DNA of 53,226 nt from Chachezhania antarctica (GTDB taxonomy: Bacteria; Pseudomonadota; Alphaproteobacteria; Rhodobacterales; Rhodobacteraceae). How positions within the stretch are numbered: the first letter of the stretch is position 1; every line of letters begins with the position of its first letter. Position numbers and translations under genes: made by a program. The notes under the pieces are model-generated. The model did not search any database. It worked only from the letters and a program-made list of their open reading frames with translations, and was not told the origin of the DNA. The DNA lies in NCBI RefSeq assembly GCF_003646465.1, contig NZ_QZEX01000019.1:1-53226 (forward strand). The letters run 5' to 3'. Shown one piece after another: positions 8,032 to 17,569 of this stretch.

Positions 8032-9564
8032 GTGATTTCAATCGGCATCACTGTTCTCCGCATTTCCAGAATGTCAGGTATCATCCTCACATTCTGTGCA
8101 TTCGGTCTCGGCGCTTTGGCGGTTCTCGCTCTGCCACCATTCTCGATGCCGGTGCTTTTGCCCGTCGCGTTTGGCGCGCTGTATCTCCTCACGGTCGGAG
8201 AGAGCCGCATGCGGGCCGGACTTGCCGGATGGGCGTTCGGCGTTGGCTTCTTCCTGTTCGGATTGTCCTGGATCGCGGAAAGCTTTTTCGTCGACGCGGA
8301 GCGGTTCGGCTGGATGGCCGTTCCTGCGGTGGCTGGACTGGCCGCCGGCCTTGCGCTGTTCCCGGCGGCGGCAATGGCAGCGTTCGCATGGAGCAGGACG
8401 AAAGGTGTCTCCGGCGCATTGATCTTCGCGGTCTGCTGGTCGGTTTCTGAATGGCTGCGCGGCACCATGCTGACAGGCTTCCCCTGGAACCTGATTGCCT
8501 ATGCATGGGCCGACTACGATATTCCACGCCAAATGGCCGCATGGGTTGGCAGCTACGGACTTGGCCTCCTCACAGTTCTGCTGTCGGTCTTGCCCGTAAC
8601 GCTCCTCATGCGGAATCGTCGGCAAAATGCGTTCGCCGCATTTGTTTTCATGTCGGTGGTGGGGGGTGCCGGAACCCTCGGTACGGTTCGCCTTATGGCC
8701 ACCACACCGCCAACAGACACAACCGTCAGGATCGTTCAGGGAAACATTCCTCAGACGGAGAAATGGGACCCCGCGTTCCGCGAACGGAACATATCCCGCT
8801 ATCTGGACCTGTCTGCGCAGTCTGGCAGCTTCGACGTCCTTCTCTGGCCTGAAAGTGCATTTCCCGGTTATCTTGATGAGAATCCTGAAATGTTGGGTCG
8901 AATTGCCGAACGTCTGCCTGAGGGCCGCGTTCTTCTGACCGGTGCACAGACGCGCGAGTCGGACGGCACTGGCACACGCTACAGAAATTCGATCCTCGCG
9001 GTCGATCAGACCGGACAGATCGTCACGAGATACGCCAAGCATCATCTCGTGCCGTTCGGGGAATACGTTCCCCTGCGGAGTTTTCTTCCGATCCAGCGAT
9101 TGACCGCAGGGCTTGGGGACTTCACGCCCGGTCCCGGCCCCCAGACCGTTGAGCTACCCGGTTTATCTCCGGTCGGCCTTTCGATCTGCTACGAGGCCAT
9201 TTTTCCGGGACGTGTCGTAGACGCCGCTTCGCGTCCGGACTGGATATTCAACGCCACCAATGACGCTTGGTTCGGTGCGTCTCTCGGTCCCCGGCAACAT
9301 CTGGCCTCTGCCAGGATGCGCGCGGTTGAAGAGGGGCTGCCGATGGTTCGCGCGGCCAACACGGGCATTTCAGCAGTTATCGATGGGTACGGCCGGATCG
9401 TCGCCCGCCTCGGGCTGGACGAGACCGGCGTGCTGGACGCCCGCTTGCCAGCTGCGCTCCCGGCCACGCCATTCGCGAAATGCGGGCAGATGATGTTCCT
9501 GCTCGTTTTGGCAGCGTGCATCGCGGGTGCCATTGGATTGACTGTCGGAAAGGAAAACGCGTAA
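8032..9564 (+). CDS. lnt: Apolipoprotein N-acyltransferase
   Basis: The N-terminal half has several membrane helices and the C-terminal half is a nitrilase-fold domain. Catalytic elements are visible: the Glu in LLWPESAFPG, the Lys region in AKHHLVPFGEYVP, and the Cys in LSICYEAIFPG. Lnt adds the third acyl chain to the N-terminal cysteine of lipoproteins. The longest frame starts at GTG 8032. An ATG at 8071 (MSGIILTFCAFG) gives an N-terminus more like the family and may be the true start. It overlaps the small downstream gene by one base (TAATG). Confidence 0.9.
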   Translation: MISIGITVLRISRMSGIILTFCAFGLGALAVLALPPFSMPVLLPVAFGALYLLTVGESRMRAGLAGWAFGVGFFLFGLSWIAESFFVDAERFGWMAVPAVAGLAAGLALFPAAAMAAFAWSRTKGVSGALIFAVCWSVSEWLRGTMLTGFPWNLIAYAWADYDIPRQMAAWVGSYGLGLLTVLLSVLPVTLLMRNRRQNAFAAFVFMSVVGGAGTLGTVRLMATTPPTDTTVRIVQGNIPQTEKWDPAFRERNISRYLDLSAQSGSFDVLLWPESAFPGYLDENPEMLGRIAERLPEGRVLLTGAQTRESDGTGTRYRNSILAVDQTGQIVTRYAKHHLVPFGEYVPLRSFLPIQRLTAGLGDFTPGPGPQTVELPGLSPVGLSICYEAIFPGRVVDAASRPDWIFNATNDAWFGASLGPRQHLASARMRAVEEGLPMVRAANTGISAVIDGYGRIVARLGLDETGVLDARLPAALPATPFAKCGQMMFLLVLAACIAGAIGLTVGKENA

Positions 9565-9728
9565 TGATCGTAGTCTTTGGAGCAGTGGCGGGAGCCGCAT
9601 GGGGCGGATATCTCGCCAAGAAGCGTGGCGGCAACAGGCTGGACATCGCCCAGTACGCGGCAAGTTCCGCGATCGCATTCGGACTCCTGGCGTTGTTCGC
9701 CTCGATCGTTCTTGCACGGGTTCTATGA
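9564..9728 (+). CDS. Small hydrophobic membrane protein, function unknown
   Basis: This 54-codon frame starts at an ATG overlapping the lnt stop (TAATG), with AAGGAAAA upstream. The product has a Gly/Ala-rich hydrophobic N-terminus (IVVFGAVAGAAWGGYLAKKRGG) and a second hydrophobic helix (AIAFGLLALFASIVL). It would be a two-helix inner-membrane peptide with a basic loop. Its tight coupling to lnt and consistent codon use argue that it is real. I do not recognise the family. Confidence 0.6.
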   Translation: MIVVFGAVAGAAWGGYLAKKRGGNRLDIAQYAASSAIAFGLLALFASIVLARVL

Positions 9729-9753
9729 ACCGCCGTCCAAGGCCGGATAGGCG

Positions 9754-10257
9754 CTAGGCGAATATGTCGATCGGCGTCCCGTCCCGCACCATCGCGTAGA
9801 TATCCTCAATTTCGCGGTCCGACACCGCGATGCAACCCGCCGTCCAGTCTGGCTTGATCGCGTCGATCCCGGGTCGTGGCCCGCCATGGATGAAGATGTC
9901 GCCGCCTGGCTCACGTCCCTGTGCAGCGGCGAAGGCGATATCGGCCTCGTTCGGATAAGAGATTCCGATGGAGAGATGGAACAGACTGTCGGGATTGCGT
10001 CGGTCGACGGTGTAAGCCCCTTCGGGTGTTTTCCCGTCACCCTCGAACTGCTTGGGCCCCTCGGGCGCGAAACCGAGGTCTATCCTGTAGGCTTTCAGGA
10101 CCGAGGTATTGTTGAACAGGAACAGGTTCCGGTCACCTTTGAACATCTGCAACCGGGTGACCTCGGGCCCATCGTAGGTTCGGAATTTGCTGGCGCACCC
10201 TGCAAGGCCAAGTGCAAGTCCGCCCAAGAGTGCCGTTCGTCGTGTCGTTTTCATCAT
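9754..10257 (-). CDS. L,D-transpeptidase (YkuD) family lipoprotein
   Basis: This 167-residue protein starts MMKTTRRTALLGG and has a lipobox L-A-G-C at residues 18-21, so it should be an outer- or inner-membrane lipoprotein. The twin arginine leader could also direct it to the Tat pathway. The YkuD catalytic block is present as IFIHGGPRP and DWTAGCIAVSD, with the catalytic cysteine in TAGC. L,D-transpeptidases make 3-3 cross-links or attach proteins to peptidoglycan. It lies convergent with the lnt operon and downstream of the ZntA-like ATPase gene on the same strand. With the M23 peptidase it makes two wall-modifying enzymes in the island. Confidence 0.87.
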   Translation of the reverse strand: MMKTTRRTALLGGLALGLAGCASKFRTYDGPEVTRLQMFKGDRNLFLFNNTSVLKAYRIDLGFAPEGPKQFEGDGKTPEGAYTVDRRNPDSLFHLSIGISYPNEADIAFAAAQGREPGGDIFIHGGPRPGIDAIKPDWTAGCIAVSDREIEDIYAMVRDGTPIDIFA

Positions 10258-10315
10258 GTCGTCCGCTCGATCTTTTTACCTGTCCACTCATATCGGTATC
10301 GGTATGCCTGATCAA

Positions 10316-12667
10316 TCAATGGCCGTGGGCCAGGGCTCCCTGCGCCATCTTCTCTCCCACTTGCTCTCCCCCGGACCCGTCCGGCCGGTCCTTCTTGGCC
10401 CGGAGCAGCCTGAGCGCGTTGGCGACTACCAGTAGCGAAACGCCGACATCCGCAGCGATGGCACCCCACATTGTTGCCATGCCGAACGCTGTCAGCCCGA
10501 CGAACAGCGCCTTCGTCGCAAGCGCAATAGCGATGTTCTGATGGATGACGTTCATGGTGCGGCGGGAATGGCCTATCAGCCATGGCACCTTGGCGATGTC
10601 GTCCGTCATTAGGGCGATATCGGCGGTCTCAATGGCGGCATCCGATCCGACCGCACCCATGGCGATGGCGAAATGCGCCCGCGCCATGGCAGGTGCATCG
10701 TTTACACCGTCGCCAATCATTGCCACGATATCATAGTTGGCAACGAGTTCCTCGATTGCCGTCACCTTGTCTTCGGGCAGCAGTTCCGCGCGCACCTCGT
10801 CAATGCCGACTTCCGCCGCCACGGCGCGCGCCGTGCGTTCATTGTCGCCGGTCAGCATGATGATCTTTTTTACGCCCTGGGCATGCAGGCGTGCCACGAC
10901 CCCCTTCGCATCCGGGCGGATGCGGTCGCGCAGTTCGATCAGGCCCAGCAGGCGGTCTGCGGAGCCTACGGCAACGAGTGTGCTGCCAGCCCCTTCGATC
11001 CGTTCCAGCAGATCGCGGGGGATCGCTTCGCCAAGCCCCTTCTCGGTCGCAAATCGATCCGAGCCGAGCCAGACGGGCTGACCCTCCCAGGTTCCCTCGA
11101 CACCGCGGCCCGGCACCGTTTTGGTGTCGGTAGCCGCCGACTGCTTAAACCCGTCGCGTTCGCCGCGCGCCAGGATGGCCCGCGCCAGAGGATGCGAAGA
11201 GCGGGCTTCCAACGCGACAGCGGCGCTCAGAAGGTCGCGTTCGACCGTGCCGCCTAAAGGATGCAGGCCCGCGACCTCCGGTTCTCCCATGGTGATCGTC
11301 CCGGTCTTGTCCATTGCCAGAGCTGTCAGGCGTGACGGAGCCTCCACATAGGCACCGCCCTTGATCAGCACGCCATTGCGTGCCGAGGCCGCGAGCGAAG
11401 CGACGATGGAGACCGGCGTAGAAATCACGAGCGCACAGGGGCAAGCGATTACCAGAAGAACCAGCGCATTGTAGAACCAGTAATTCCATGCCCCCGCGAA
11501 CAGCAGCGGCGGAACGACGGCGATTAGAATCGCCAGCGCCATCACGATGGGCGTGTAGATGCGGGCGAATTTCGTGACCCATTGCTCGACATCGGCGCGG
11601 CGCGAATGGGCGTCGCCTACCATACGGATGATTTTCGAGAGCACGGTATCGCCTGCGGCCTTGGTGGCCCTGACCGTCAGTGTGCCGTCGCCGTTGATCG
11701 TTCCGGCATACACTTCATCGCCAGTTTCCTTTGCCACAAGAGCACTTTCCCCGGTAATCGGAGCCTGATCAACATCGCCGCGACCCTCGGTCACCTCTCC
11801 GTCGAGCGGGATACGGTCTCCGCCGCGCACCACGAAGCGGTCACCGATCGCAACCTGAGCCGCAGGAACATCGGTCTCCGATCCGTCGTCACGAATGACG
11901 CGCGCCGTGGGTGGTGCTAGGTCCAACAGGGCCGAGACCGCGTTGCGCGCACGCCCCACGCTCCAGGATTCGAGAGCGAGGGACAGAGCAAAGAAGAATG
12001 CGACCGTTGCCGCCTCGAAAAACTCGCCCAGACCGATCGCCCCGGCCACGGCGACGATCATCAGCAAATTCATGTCAGGCGAAAATCTACGCGCGGCGGA
12101 CCATGCTTTGGGGGCGACCAGCCAGGCTCCGAACACCACCGCCAGCATGAACAGCCCCATCTCGACCAGAGGCATAGACGTCTCGCCATGACCGGAGAAG
12201 AGCCGCAGCGCGCCGCCCGCCCCCGTCTCGACGATGTGGTAAAGGAACCCCGCGGCCCAGAAGCCGCCGCTGAGCCCGGTGAAGAGGCGTTGACGTGCGA
12301 AATGGGCCGCCTGGTCCGCTTCGGCGCTTTCAGCATCCCACATCTTCGCGCTCATCCCAGTCGACCCGACGATCTTGATGATCTTATCGTCGCTGAGCGG
12401 TTTGGCGCTTTTGAGGATGGTCATGCGCCCGTTGATCACATCGAAGGCCAGATGCTCGCTGCCGCCGACTTCCGGCCCGACGACCTTGTTCAGGATCGCG
12501 ACCTCTTCCGCACAATCCAGCCCGTTAACGCGAAAACTGCGTCCGGAGGATGGTGGAGGTGCTGCCACCTGCGCGGTGTCTTCGGCCGTCTGGCCGCAGC
12601 AAGCCTTTGTGTCTTTGCGATCATCCTGATGACCGTGCGGATGCGTGTCTGGACCGTGGTGGGACAT
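10316..12667 (-). CDS. zntA: Zn/Cd/Pb-type P1B ATPase (ZntA-like)
   Basis: This 783-residue heavy-metal P-type ATPase begins with a His-rich segment (HHGPDTHPHGH). A degenerate HMA domain follows (GLDCAEEVAILN), in which the second Cys of CxxC is replaced. The membrane metal site is CPC (IACPCALVISTPV), the phosphorylation motif is DKTGT, the SSHPLARAI histidine-proline motif is present, and the hinge is [10 protein letters not shown]. The later SDAAIETADIALM segment carries the Asp typical of the P1B-2 (Zn/Cd/Pb) group. The product exports divalent ions from the cytoplasm. Its start follows AGAGG, and a MerR-type promoter lies at 12698-12728, linking it to the regulator at 1485. Confidence 0.9.
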   Translation of the reverse strand: MSHHGPDTHPHGHQDDRKDTKACCGQTAEDTAQVAAPPPSSGRSFRVNGLDCAEEVAILNKVVGPEVGGSEHLAFDVINGRMTILKSAKPLSDDKIIKIVGSTGMSAKMWDAESAEADQAAHFARQRLFTGLSGGFWAAGFLYHIVETGAGGALRLFSGHGETSMPLVEMGLFMLAVVFGAWLVAPKAWSAARRFSPDMNLLMIVAVAGAIGLGEFFEAATVAFFFALSLALESWSVGRARNAVSALLDLAPPTARVIRDDGSETDVPAAQVAIGDRFVVRGGDRIPLDGEVTEGRGDVDQAPITGESALVAKETGDEVYAGTINGDGTLTVRATKAAGDTVLSKIIRMVGDAHSRRADVEQWVTKFARIYTPIVMALAILIAVVPPLLFAGAWNYWFYNALVLLVIACPCALVISTPVSIVASLAASARNGVLIKGGAYVEAPSRLTALAMDKTGTITMGEPEVAGLHPLGGTVERDLLSAAVALEARSSHPLARAILARGERDGFKQSAATDTKTVPGRGVEGTWEGQPVWLGSDRFATEKGLGEAIPRDLLERIEGAGSTLVAVGSADRLLGLIELRDRIRPDAKGVVARLHAQGVKKIIMLTGDNERTARAVAAEVGIDEVRAELLPEDKVTAIEELVANYDIVAMIGDGVNDAPAMARAHFAIAMGAVGSDAAIETADIALMTDDIAKVPWLIGHSRRTMNVIHQNIAIALATKALFVGLTAFGMATMWGAIAADVGVSLLVVANALRLLRAKKDRPDGSGGEQVGEKMAQGALAHGH

Positions 12668-12697
12668 GGGAAACCTCTGAGAATAAGCGTTGAGCCA

Positions 12698-12728
12698 AAG
12701 ATAGGAGCTTCAGTTGCTAGAGGTTCAA
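12698..12728 (-). promoter_or_regulatory. MerR-type promoter of the ZntA-like ATPase
   Basis: Minus-strand -35 TTGAAC (12723-12728), 19-bp spacer, -10 TATCTT (12698-12703). The spacer includes CTCTAGCAACTGAAG (12708-12722), the same dyad class as at 1131-1145. The layout and half-sites fit activation by the divalent-type MerR protein encoded about 11 kb to the left. Confidence 0.7.
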
Positions 12729-12820
12729 GAAGTTTCTTGGGATGTTCTGTGCTTAAGGCCATCACAATCAGCACTGTACCTCCTCTGAACTGTTCGGGCG
12801 CGACAGCGAGGCGATTGGAC

Positions 12821-12851
12821 TTGACCTTCCATCTACGGGAAGCACTATTTG
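12821..12851 (+). promoter_or_regulatory. CueR-type promoter of the first copper ATPase
   Basis: Plus-strand -35 TTGACC (12821-12826), 19-bp spacer, -10 TATTTG (12846-12851). The dyad CTTCC-N7-GGAAG lies across the -35/spacer and matches the known CueR/HmrR box. It drives the ATPase starting at 12884. It is back to back with the ZntA-type promoter, so the 216-bp gap carries one promoter of each class. Confidence 0.75.
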
Positions 12852-12883
12852 CGGACCCAGTGTAGTTTTTGAAAGGCTGGGAA

Positions 12884-15211
12884 ATGGATCAGATAGTAGG
12901 CAAGGATGCGTCAGAGCGGTCGTCGGATCATGCCGTGGATCCGGTGTGCGGCATGTCCGTCACAATTTCTCCGGACGCACGCCGTGCAGACTATGACGGT
13001 GAAATTTTCTATTTCTGCTCCGACAGGTGCCACACCAAGTTCAAGGCTGATCCAGTTTACTACGCCTCTGGCAAGGCATCGGATCGTCGCATGACCTCAC
13101 AAGCAGGCGCGCAGTATACATGCCCGATGCACCCTGAAATCGTACGTGATGAACCCGGATCTTGCCCGATCTGTGGCATGGCGCTTGAACCGATGTTACC
13201 GTCGGATGAACCCAGTGAGGAACTGACCGACTTCACCCGCCGCATGTGGATCAGTGCCGCCGCGGCCGTTCCCTTGGTCATCCTAACCATGGGTGAGTTG
13301 GTCGGTCTGCCCGTCCGAGACTGGATCGGGCATCAACTGGCGACCTATGTCGAGTTCGCGTTGGCGACACCAATCGTCCTATGGGCGGCGAAACCCTTCT
13401 TCGAGCGGGGATGGGCGTCGATCGTGAACCGCTCGCCCAACATGTGGACACTGATCTCCATCGGTGTCGGTGCGGCCTACATCTATTCGCTGGTGGCTAC
13501 GTTCCTTCCGGGCGTGTTTCCGGAGGTCTACCGGATGGGCGCGGGGGTCGGCACCTACTTTGAGGCCGCCGTTGTCATCATCACCCTGATTTTTGTTGGG
13601 CAGGTTCTGGAGCTGAGGGCGCGGGAACGGACCGGCGATGCCATTCGGGCACTACTCGACCTGGCCCCGAAAACTGCGCGACGTATCCTGCCCGACGGCA
13701 CAGAGTATGACGCGCCGCTGGAAAACATCGTTGAGGGGGATCGTCTGCGGGTCCGCCCAGGCGACGCGATCCCCGTCGACGCCACGGTCATGGACGGTAC
13801 GTCGTCCATCGACGAGAGCATGATCACCGGCGAACCCCTGCCGGTCGAAAAAGGTCCCGGCGATACCGTCACCGGCGGCACGATCAACAAGAACGGATCC
13901 CTTGTCATCGAGGCCGCGCGCGTGGGTGCCGACACGATGCTGAGCCAGATCGTCGAGATGGTTTCGAACGCGCGTAGGTCCCGCGCGCCGATTCAGGGTC
14001 TTGCCGACAAGGTCTCATCCTACTTCGTGCCGACCGTTGTCCTGATCGCGCTGCTCGCATTCGTCGCGTGGCTGAGCTTCGGACCCGAACCTGCTCTGGT
14101 CTTTGCCATTGCCTCGGCGGTGTCGGTGCTGATCATCGCCTGCCCCTGTGCTCTGGGTCTGGCGACCCCGATTTCGATCACGACGGCCGCGGGGCGCGGT
14201 GCACAGGCGGGTGTGCTGATCAAGGACGCCGAAGCTCTGGAACGCATGGCCAAGGTCGATACGCTGATCGTGGACAAGACGGGTACCCTGACCGAGGGGA
14301 AGCCGAAGCTGACCGATGTGGCCGCTCTGGGCGACGAAAGCGAGGAAACCATTCTAACCCTAGCTGCCGCCCTGGAAAAAGGCTCGGAGCACCCGTTGGC
14401 GGAGGCCATCGTGGAGGGTGCGATGGAGAAGGGCATCAAGGTCGGCAATGCCGAAAACTTCGAGGCGGTGACCGGAAAAGGCGTGCGCGGAACTGTCTTG
14501 GGGCGGGCTGTCGCACTTGGAAATACCGCAATGATGCGCGACATGTCTCTCGACACATCTACGGCGGAGGAAGCGGCAGATGTTCTACGGGCCGAGGGTA
14601 AGACCGCCATGTTCGTAGCCATTGAAGGTAAGCTGTCCGGCATCGTCGCAGTGGCCGACCCGATCAAGGAGTCGACTGCCGAAGCCATCAAGGTACTGCA
14701 CGAGGCAGGTCTGCGGATCATCATGGCGACAGGTGACAACGAACGCACCGCCAGCGCCGTGGCGCAGCGGCTTGGAATCGACGAGGTTCGGGCCGGCGTT
14801 CTGCCGGAAGATAAGAAGGCGCTGGTCGACGAGCTGCACGCCGAAGGCAGAAAGGTCGCGATGGCGGGTGATGGTGTCAACGACGCGCCAGCCCTAGCCG
14901 CAGCGGACGTCGGCCTTGCCATGGGTACGGGCGCGGACGTGGCGGTTGAAAGTGCGGGCATCACGCTGTTGCGCGGGGATCTGAACGGCATCGTCAAGGC
15001 GCGGACACTGGCGGTGGCGACGATCCGCAACATTCGCCAGAACCTGTTCTGGGCGTTTGCCTATAACACGCTCGGTGTTCCAATCGCGGCAGGGGTCCTC
15101 TACCCGGTCTTCGGCCTATTAATGTCACCAATGATCGCCGCAGCCGCGATGAGCCTTTCTTCAGTCTCGGTCATCGCAAACGCTCTCAGGCTGAGGCGAT
15201 TGAAGCTTTAG
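12884..15211 (+). CDS. copA: Cu(I)/Ag(I) P1B ATPase with YHS and CPMHP metal-binding N-terminus
   Basis: I use the ATG at 12884 (MDQIVG), preceded by GAAAGG, not the earlier TTG. The 775-residue protein opens with a YHS domain ([21 protein letters not shown]). A Cys/His heavy-metal motif follows ([19 protein letters not shown]) instead of classical HMA domains. The ATPase core has CPC ([12 protein letters not shown]), [14 protein letters not shown] and [10 protein letters not shown]. The last helices carry FAYN and MSLSS, the P1B-1 signature for monovalent copper or silver. It should pump Cu(I)/Ag(I) to the periplasm. The upstream CueR-type box fits copper induction. Confidence 0.92.
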   Translation: MDQIVGKDASERSSDHAVDPVCGMSVTISPDARRADYDGEIFYFCSDRCHTKFKADPVYYASGKASDRRMTSQAGAQYTCPMHPEIVRDEPGSCPICGMALEPMLPSDEPSEELTDFTRRMWISAAAAVPLVILTMGELVGLPVRDWIGHQLATYVEFALATPIVLWAAKPFFERGWASIVNRSPNMWTLISIGVGAAYIYSLVATFLPGVFPEVYRMGAGVGTYFEAAVVIITLIFVGQVLELRARERTGDAIRALLDLAPKTARRILPDGTEYDAPLENIVEGDRLRVRPGDAIPVDATVMDGTSSIDESMITGEPLPVEKGPGDTVTGGTINKNGSLVIEAARVGADTMLSQIVEMVSNARRSRAPIQGLADKVSSYFVPTVVLIALLAFVAWLSFGPEPALVFAIASAVSVLIIACPCALGLATPISITTAAGRGAQAGVLIKDAEALERMAKVDTLIVDKTGTLTEGKPKLTDVAALGDESEETILTLAAALEKGSEHPLAEAIVEGAMEKGIKVGNAENFEAVTGKGVRGTVLGRAVALGNTAMMRDMSLDTSTAEEAADVLRAEGKTAMFVAIEGKLSGIVAVADPIKESTAEAIKVLHEAGLRIIMATGDNERTASAVAQRLGIDEVRAGVLPEDKKALVDELHAEGRKVAMAGDGVNDAPALAAADVGLAMGTGADVAVESAGITLLRGDLNGIVKARTLAVATIRNIRQNLFWAFAYNTLGVPIAAGVLYPVFGLLMSPMIAAAAMSLSSVSVIANALRLRRLKL

Positions 15212-15302
15212 CGGGTCCGCGTTTTGAACGTGAAGTAGGTCAATTATCCATTTCAGCAAAACGTGTATTGCTGGTCTGTCAGAAATCCAACATAGCTGAC
15301 CG

Positions 15303-15632
15303 ATGATACTCAAAACGCGCCTTTTTGTGCTTACTCTTTTGATTGGCGTTGTTCTGGCGCAAATCAGTCATGCGTCCATTTCAAGCGTGGATTCAGGGTC
15401 TTCGATGGTCATGCAAAGCGATTGCTGTCCAGATGACTGCCCGGACATGCCGGAATGCGATGCTGCTTGCATTTCGACGATGCAATGTCGGGTAGCCCCG
15501 ATTGTGCTGGGGCTGAAACGAGCAACTCTAGCGAGCTTGCCGAGCCCCGGAAACGCAGAGTTCTCACGGGCCGAGGCGGCAGCGCACCGACAACATGCGG
15601 ACATTGAGCTTCAAAGACCGCCCAAGGCATGA
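15303..15632 (+). CDS. Secreted small cysteine-rich protein, function unknown
   Basis: This 109-residue product has a signal peptide (ending ...GVVLAQISHA). The mature region carries a dense cysteine cluster at its start (SDCCPDDCPDMPECDAAC, then a further Cys in TMQC). The rest is Ala/Gln/His-containing and polar. The cluster would suit periplasmic metal binding. It lies between a copper ATPase and the FixH-CusBA genes. It recalls the small secreted proteins often found in copper islands but I cannot name its family. The ribosome site is weak. Confidence 0.55.
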   Translation: MILKTRLFVLTLLIGVVLAQISHASISSVDSGSSMVMQSDCCPDDCPDMPECDAACISTMQCRVAPIVLGLKRATLASLPSPGNAEFSRAEAAAHRQHADIELQRPPKA

Positions 15633-15737
15633 CGGGTCAGGTGTCTTTCGCACCAAAATCCACGCGCCGATGTAACGTATAGACTCAGGGTCGATACGAT
15701 GGCTGGCGTTCCCGTTGCCCGTCAAAATAGGCGTATC

Positions 15738-16136
15738 ATGCTCCGTTATATCCCCACCTTTCTTGCGACCCTCGTGGTTGCGACCCAGCTCTCCGTGCCG
15801 ATAGCACAGGCGGCTGCATCTGATTACAACCTTGTTCTCGTCGAAACGACCTATCCCTTCGGAGACGGCGCGGTTCTGGAGCTTCGTCTGATTGATACCC
15901 GCACCAATGCGCCCGTCGAAGGCGCCGTCATCTTTGCCACAAGGCTGGATATGGAGCCGGACGGCATGGAGACGATGACTTCGACGGTCTTGGCGTTGCC
16001 CGGCGAAGAGCCGGGTCTCTATCGCTTTTCCGCCGATCTGACGATGGACGGAAACTGGCGGTTTTCCGTTGCGGCCAAGGTGCAGGGCGAACCTGAAACT
16101 GTTCAGGCGCAAATCGTGCTCGAGGTGCTGCCATGA
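15738..16136 (+). CDS. FixH/YtkA-like periplasmic protein
   Basis: From the ATG at 15738 the protein is 132 residues with a signal peptide ending PIAQA. An in-frame ATG at 15699 would extend the leader by 13 residues. The mature part is an immunoglobulin-like beta domain (YNLVLVETTYPFGDGAVLEL, NAPVEGAVIFATRLDM, GLYRFSADLTMDGNWRF) resembling FixH/YtkA. FixH itself helps copper-containing cbb3 oxidase assembly. The Met-rich loop MDMEPDGME-like segment is suggestive of copper contact but unproven. Its stop overlaps the start of the RND adaptor gene (ATGA), so it is part of the efflux operon. Confidence 0.72.
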   Translation: MLRYIPTFLATLVVATQLSVPIAQAAASDYNLVLVETTYPFGDGAVLELRLIDTRTNAPVEGAVIFATRLDMEPDGMETMTSTVLALPGEEPGLYRFSADLTMDGNWRFSVAAKVQGEPETVQAQIVLEVLP

Positions 16137-17569
16137 GCGTCTTTGGCAAATTGGTGCTTATCGGCGTGGTTGGCGGCGCGGCTGGATGGGCGGGCCTCGC
16201 GGCAGGCGTCAAGGGTTGGACGCCTGCTATGCTGGCAAATGTGGCGCAGACGCAATTCACCGCGCTGATGGGACGGCAAGCTGAAGCAATGCCAGCCGCA
16301 ACCCGAACGCCGACAGGCCCGGTCATCTACTACCGACACCCTGACGGTCTCGCCGAATGGTCCGCCGCGTCGACCGAGACTGCCGATGGAAAGTCCTTTT
16401 TGCCGGTCCTGGCGAACGAAGACGTATCGTTTGATCCAGAGGCGATCACGCCTCTAGAGGCAGAGAGTGGCGAACGAACCCTACTCTACTACCGCCACCC
16501 GATGGGCCTGCCTGATACGTCGCCGGTGCCAAAGCTGGATTCCATGGGGATGGACTACCTGCCCGTCTATGCCGACGAGGTAAGCGATGCCGGATCAGTG
16601 ACCGTATCGCCCGGCAAGCTGCAACGCACGGGCGTGCGTACGTCAATTGCAGTGTTTGATCCCATGGCAACAACAGTGCGTGCGCCGGGGATCGTCGCGC
16701 TGGACGACCGTAGAGTCAGCGTCATTTCATTGCGTGCGGATGCGTTCATCGAAGAAGTTGAGGATGTAACGACCGGATCAATCGTTGAAGCGGGCGAACC
16801 GCTGGCGATGCTCTATTCCCCAGAGGTCGTCGCCGCTGCGGCGCAATATGTTTCCGACCTTCGGGGCGGTGAAGGGAGGGTCGAAGGCAGCCGCCAAAGG
16901 CTGGCAAATCTGGGCGTCCCAGCAGCCGTCATCGACAAGATCGCGGCGGAAAGGCGTACGCCGGTGCAAATCACTCTGATGGCACCGCGGTCGGGCGTGG
17001 TACTCGAACGGATGGCCGTCGAAGGCATGATGTCAGAGGCTGGAGAAACGCTGTTTCGTATTGCCGATACATCGGTTGTCTGGGTCATGGCGGACGTGCC
17101 GGAATCTGCGCTCGCGGGCCTTTCGGATGGAAACGCTGCGACGATCACCTTCCCAGGCCTGCCGGGCGAGACCTTCAGCGGCCTGATCGACAAGATATAC
17201 CCTGAAGTCGATATGCAGACCCGGACTGCACGCGTCCGCATCGATCTGTCCAACCCCGAGGGTCGCTTGCTGGTCAACATGTTCGCGGATGTGGTTTTGG
17301 CGACGGGCGACGGTGCGCCCGTGGTGCAGGTGCCGGAAACGGCGGTGATCGACACCGGCGATCGCCAGGTGGTGATCCGCGATATGGGAGAGGGGAAATT
17401 TGTGCCGCAGGATGTGGTGCTGGGGCGGCAGGCCGCCGGGATGGTGGAAGTCCGCGAAGGTATTGCCGAGGGCGACCGGATCGTCACCACCTCGACCTTT
17501 CTGATCGACGCGGAGAGCAACCTGAACGCAGCCCTGGCTGCGCTGACCGCCCCGGAGGCAGTCGAATGA
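16133..17569 (+). CDS. cusB: CusB-like periplasmic adaptor of a heavy-metal RND efflux pump
   Basis: This 478-residue membrane-fusion protein has an N-terminal anchor. It then carries two copies of a heavy-metal-binding motif: YYRHPDGLAE...SFLPV and YYRHPMGLPDTSPVP...GMDYLPVY. The first copy is degenerate. Barrel-sandwich, hairpin and beta-barrel regions follow (DAFIEEVEDVTTGSIVEAGE, MAPRSGVVLERMAVEG, VQVPETAVIDTGDRQVV). It links the RND pump to an outer-membrane channel and, by analogy with CusB, passes Cu(I)/Ag(I) to it. Both ends overlap neighbours by four bases, so it is translationally coupled to fixH-like and cusA. Confidence 0.9.
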   Translation: MSVFGKLVLIGVVGGAAGWAGLAAGVKGWTPAMLANVAQTQFTALMGRQAEAMPAATRTPTGPVIYYRHPDGLAEWSAASTETADGKSFLPVLANEDVSFDPEAITPLEAESGERTLLYYRHPMGLPDTSPVPKLDSMGMDYLPVYADEVSDAGSVTVSPGKLQRTGVRTSIAVFDPMATTVRAPGIVALDDRRVSVISLRADAFIEEVEDVTTGSIVEAGEPLAMLYSPEVVAAAAQYVSDLRGGEGRVEGSRQRLANLGVPAAVIDKIAAERRTPVQITLMAPRSGVVLERMAVEGMMSEAGETLFRIADTSVVWVMADVPESALAGLSDGNAATITFPGLPGETFSGLIDKIYPEVDMQTRTARVRIDLSNPEGRLLVNMFADVVLATGDGAPVVQVPETAVIDTGDRQVVIRDMGEGKFVPQDVVLGRQAAGMVEVREGIAEGDRIVTTSTFLIDAESNLNAALAALTAPEAVE

